Made by a program: the position numbers and the translations under genes. Shown here piece after piece: positions 6,302 through 7,200 of a DNA stretch of 7,200 nucleotides. Below the pieces are notes generated by a model that saw only the letters and a program-made list of their open reading frames with translations, did no database searches and was not told the DNA's origin. Location of the stretch: assembly GCA_030589225.1 (NCBI GenBank), contig JAUUWD010000075.1, positions 1-7,200 of the forward strand. Direction: 5' to 3'. Origin of the DNA: Desulfobacteraceae bacterium. GTDB lineage: Bacteria; Desulfobacterota; DSM-4660; Desulfatiglandales; Desulfatiglandaceae. Within the stretch, counting starts at the first letter, position 1, and every line of letters starts with the position of its first letter.

Positions 6302-6404
6302 GTGCTCAAACCCCTTTTTTTTACTTTGTGTAAAAAATCCTATAACCTATTGAATCTGACATTTCCAGGATTATTTTTCGTCTACAACGCCATTTGAAGT
6401 TTTT

Positions 6405-6446
6405 GAGTATCGGAGGTTAAATGGTGATGGGACCTCCGGGTTACTC
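6405..6446. repeat. Imperfect inverted repeat between aor and the moaD-like gene
   Basis: GAGTATCGGAGGT (6405-6417) pairs with ACCTCCGGGTTACTC (6432-6446); the core CGGAGGT/ACCTCCG is perfect, the outer GAGTA/TACTC is perfect, and a small asymmetric bulge separates them. The loop is 14 nt. It lies 104 bp upstream of the oxidoreductase start on one side and 128 bp upstream of the MoaD-like start on the other. It could be an operator shared by the two divergent genes or, if transcribed, a hairpin in a leader. The remaining spacer (6302-6574) holds no gene. Confidence 0.55.
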
Positions 6447-6452
6447 CCGATT

Positions 6453-6481
6453 CGGACAAGCTACTTTGCAGGGCTTAGAAT
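6453..6481 (+). promoter_or_regulatory. Possible promoter of the moaD-like gene
   Basis: CGGACA (6453-6458; 4/6 match to the -35 consensus) and TAGAAT (6476-6481; 5/6 match to the -10 consensus) are separated by 17 nt, with a start expected near 6488 and a leader of about 87 nt. The inverted repeat at 6405-6446 sits just upstream. This is a consensus match only, and chance matches of this quality are common in AT-rich spacers. Confidence 0.25.
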
Positions 6482-6574
6482 TTAAGACGGCCAGGTTTTT
6501 CATTTGCAATTCAATCATTTTTGGCAAAGTATCTGGAAAAAATAGTCTGGCATCTCAAAAAAGGAGTGACTGAT

Positions 6575-6808
6575 ATGTTCATCAAAGTGCGGGGCTATAT
6601 ATTCCTGAAAAGATACACAGATCATCTGCCACCACAGGGAGAGTTTCAGATACCGGAAGGAACAACAGTAGCCGCGGTTTTAAATCAGTTGAAAGTTCCT
6701 CCTGAAATGGAGAAGGTCGTATTTGTCAACGGTCGGCATCGGACTGAAAACTACATTCTGCAGCCCGGGGACATCCTCGTTCTTTTCCCTCCATTGGAAG
6801 GCGGATAA
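6575..6808 (+). CDS. MoaD/ThiS-like sulfur carrier protein
   Basis: This 77-residue protein has a ubiquitin-like (MoaD/ThiS) fold: strand MFIKVRGYIF, the segment FQIPEGTTVAAVLNQL (24-39) typical of the first helix, VVFVNGR (48-54), LQPGDILVLFPPLEGG at the end, and the C-terminal Gly-Gly that is adenylated and thiocarboxylated in this family. Its likely job is donating sulfur to form the dithiolene of molybdo- or tungstopterin. Placement opposite an aldehyde:ferredoxin oxidoreductase gene, a common pairing, points to the tungsten cofactor (inference). The start at ATG 6575 is fixed by AAGGAG (6561-6566) 8 nt upstream and by the fold beginning at once; a frame from 6521 would add 18 residues without support. 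No ThiF/MoeB-like activating enzyme is within view. A 7-bp stem, GGAAGGC (6796-6802)/GCTTTCC (6811-6817), overlaps the stop. The following 244 bp (6809-7052) contain no gene that I can support. Confidence 0.88.
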   Translation: MFIKVRGYIFLKRYTDHLPPQGEFQIPEGTTVAAVLNQLKVPPEMEKVVFVNGRHRTENYILQPGDILVLFPPLEGG

Positions 6809-7052
6809 AGGCTTTCCTAACTTGGGACATTATATGATACAAAGATGTTCTCATCAAACTCAGGGTTTCCTTTATTTTTTTGCACAAAAAGGCCATAAAT
6901 CCTATCCATATTTTCAAAACGGCGGGATACAGATGAATTTCGGTCCTGTAGAAATATAGAAATGGGCAACGTTGCTGACTATGTTTAATAACTCTGATCG
7001 GGAACAAACAAGTCAACATTGTCAGGCCCTATACATATCCAGGAGATAAAAA

Positions 7053-7200
7053 ATGAGACGACAGGAAAAAGAACCAGAAGACTGGATTGAATACTACGAG
7101 CGTGGAGATATCCTTGATGAGATCACTAATGAGGAGGTTGATCTCAGCTTAGATGGTCAGCTTCGCCAGGATATCCTGTCGGGTAAACGCAAAAGAAAAC
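7053..7200 (+). CDS. N-terminus of a probable CopG/BrnA-type antitoxin
   Basis: ATG 7053 is preceded by AGGAGA (7041-7046) at 6 nt and opens 49 codons that run off the window. The visible residues are strongly charged: MRRQEKEPEDWIEYYERG, then DILDEITNEEVDLSLDG, then QLRQDILSGKRKRK. This acidic lead with a 'DLxLDxxLRxxIL' pattern and a basic stretch resembles the front of CopG/BrnA-like antitoxins, in which a ribbon-helix-helix follows; that part would lie beyond the window. The partner toxin (BrnT/RelE-like) is often encoded just upstream, but I see no such frame in 6809-7052, so it could lie downstream or be missing. The gene is well supported by its start site; the antitoxin reading rests on resemblance only. 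Confidence 0.65.
   Translation, partial: MRRQEKEPEDWIEYYERGDILDEITNEEVDLSLDGQLRQDILSGKRKRK

Noticed and set aside
6521..6574. N-terminal extension of 18 codons for the moaD-like protein
   Set aside because: The AAGGAG at 6561-6566 is correctly spaced for ATG 6575, and the MoaD fold starts there; the extension has no counterpart in the family.
6869..6892. T-rich stretch with CCTTT...AAAGG arms considered as the terminator of the moaD-like gene
   Set aside because: The stem is only 5 GC-poor base pairs with a T-rich loop and no following U-run; too weak to call.
6726..7019. Minus-strand open frame of 97 codons after the moaD-like gene, considered as a toxin partner or small protein
   Set aside because: It overlaps the end of the moaD-like gene, has no family resemblance or ribosome binding site, and its orientation does not suit a toxin gene paired with the plus-strand antitoxin.

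Overview
The window fits an anaerobic bacterium of the deltaproteobacterial (Desulfobacterota) type. That is an inference from gene content: a tungsten-type aldehyde:ferredoxin oxidoreductase with a divergent MoaD-like protein, a branched-chain amino acid transporter remnant, and a metal ABC transporter whose binding protein is of the 'SPATFEP' subtype. No rRNA, tRNA or CRISPR array is visible, so the taxonomy is soft.

Layout. At 1-73 the minus strand carries the first 24 codons of an unrecognised gene that leaves the window. A short intergenic stretch with weak hairpins follows. At 261-644 (minus) is a YidD-family protein with an N-terminal lipoprotein signal, unusual for this family. Next comes a 99-bp palindromic element (692-790) flanked by perfect 9-bp direct repeats, which looks like a non-autonomous mobile element (MITE). 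From 3595 down to 824, all on the minus strand, is a compact four-gene unit: a small ribbon-helix-helix protein with a Cys/His-rich tail, then the binding protein, ATPase and permease of a Znu/Mnt/Tro-type metal importer. Upstream of it lies a good sigma-70 promoter (TTGACA, 16 nt, TAATAT). Four GTATTAC-like half-sites spaced 10-11 bp apart overlap this promoter and its downstream side, making an obvious candidate operator for the small regulator.

On the plus strand at 3746-4387 is a decayed LivF-type ABC ATPase: the Walker A half is gone and the Walker B glutamate is replaced. It ends in a 14-bp inverted repeat. Converging on it is a full-length aldehyde:ferredoxin oxidoreductase (4475-6301, minus) with all four cluster cysteines and the active-site Glu/His pair. 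Divergent from that gene, beyond a 273-bp spacer containing a strong imperfect inverted repeat, is a 77-residue MoaD/ThiS-like protein ending in Gly-Gly (6575-6808, plus), which probably serves tungstopterin cofactor synthesis. The window ends in the start of a probable CopG/BrnA-type antitoxin gene (7053 onward, plus).

How the parts work together. The metal importer and its putative metal-sensing repressor form one autoregulated unit. The oxidoreductase and the MoaD-like protein form a second functional pair, enzyme plus cofactor sulfur carrier. The livF remnant, the MITE and the antitoxin gene point to past rearrangement around these units. The most interesting items are the regulator with its helically phased operator, the changed metal ligands in the binding protein, the MITE with its target duplication, and the lipoprotein form of YidD.
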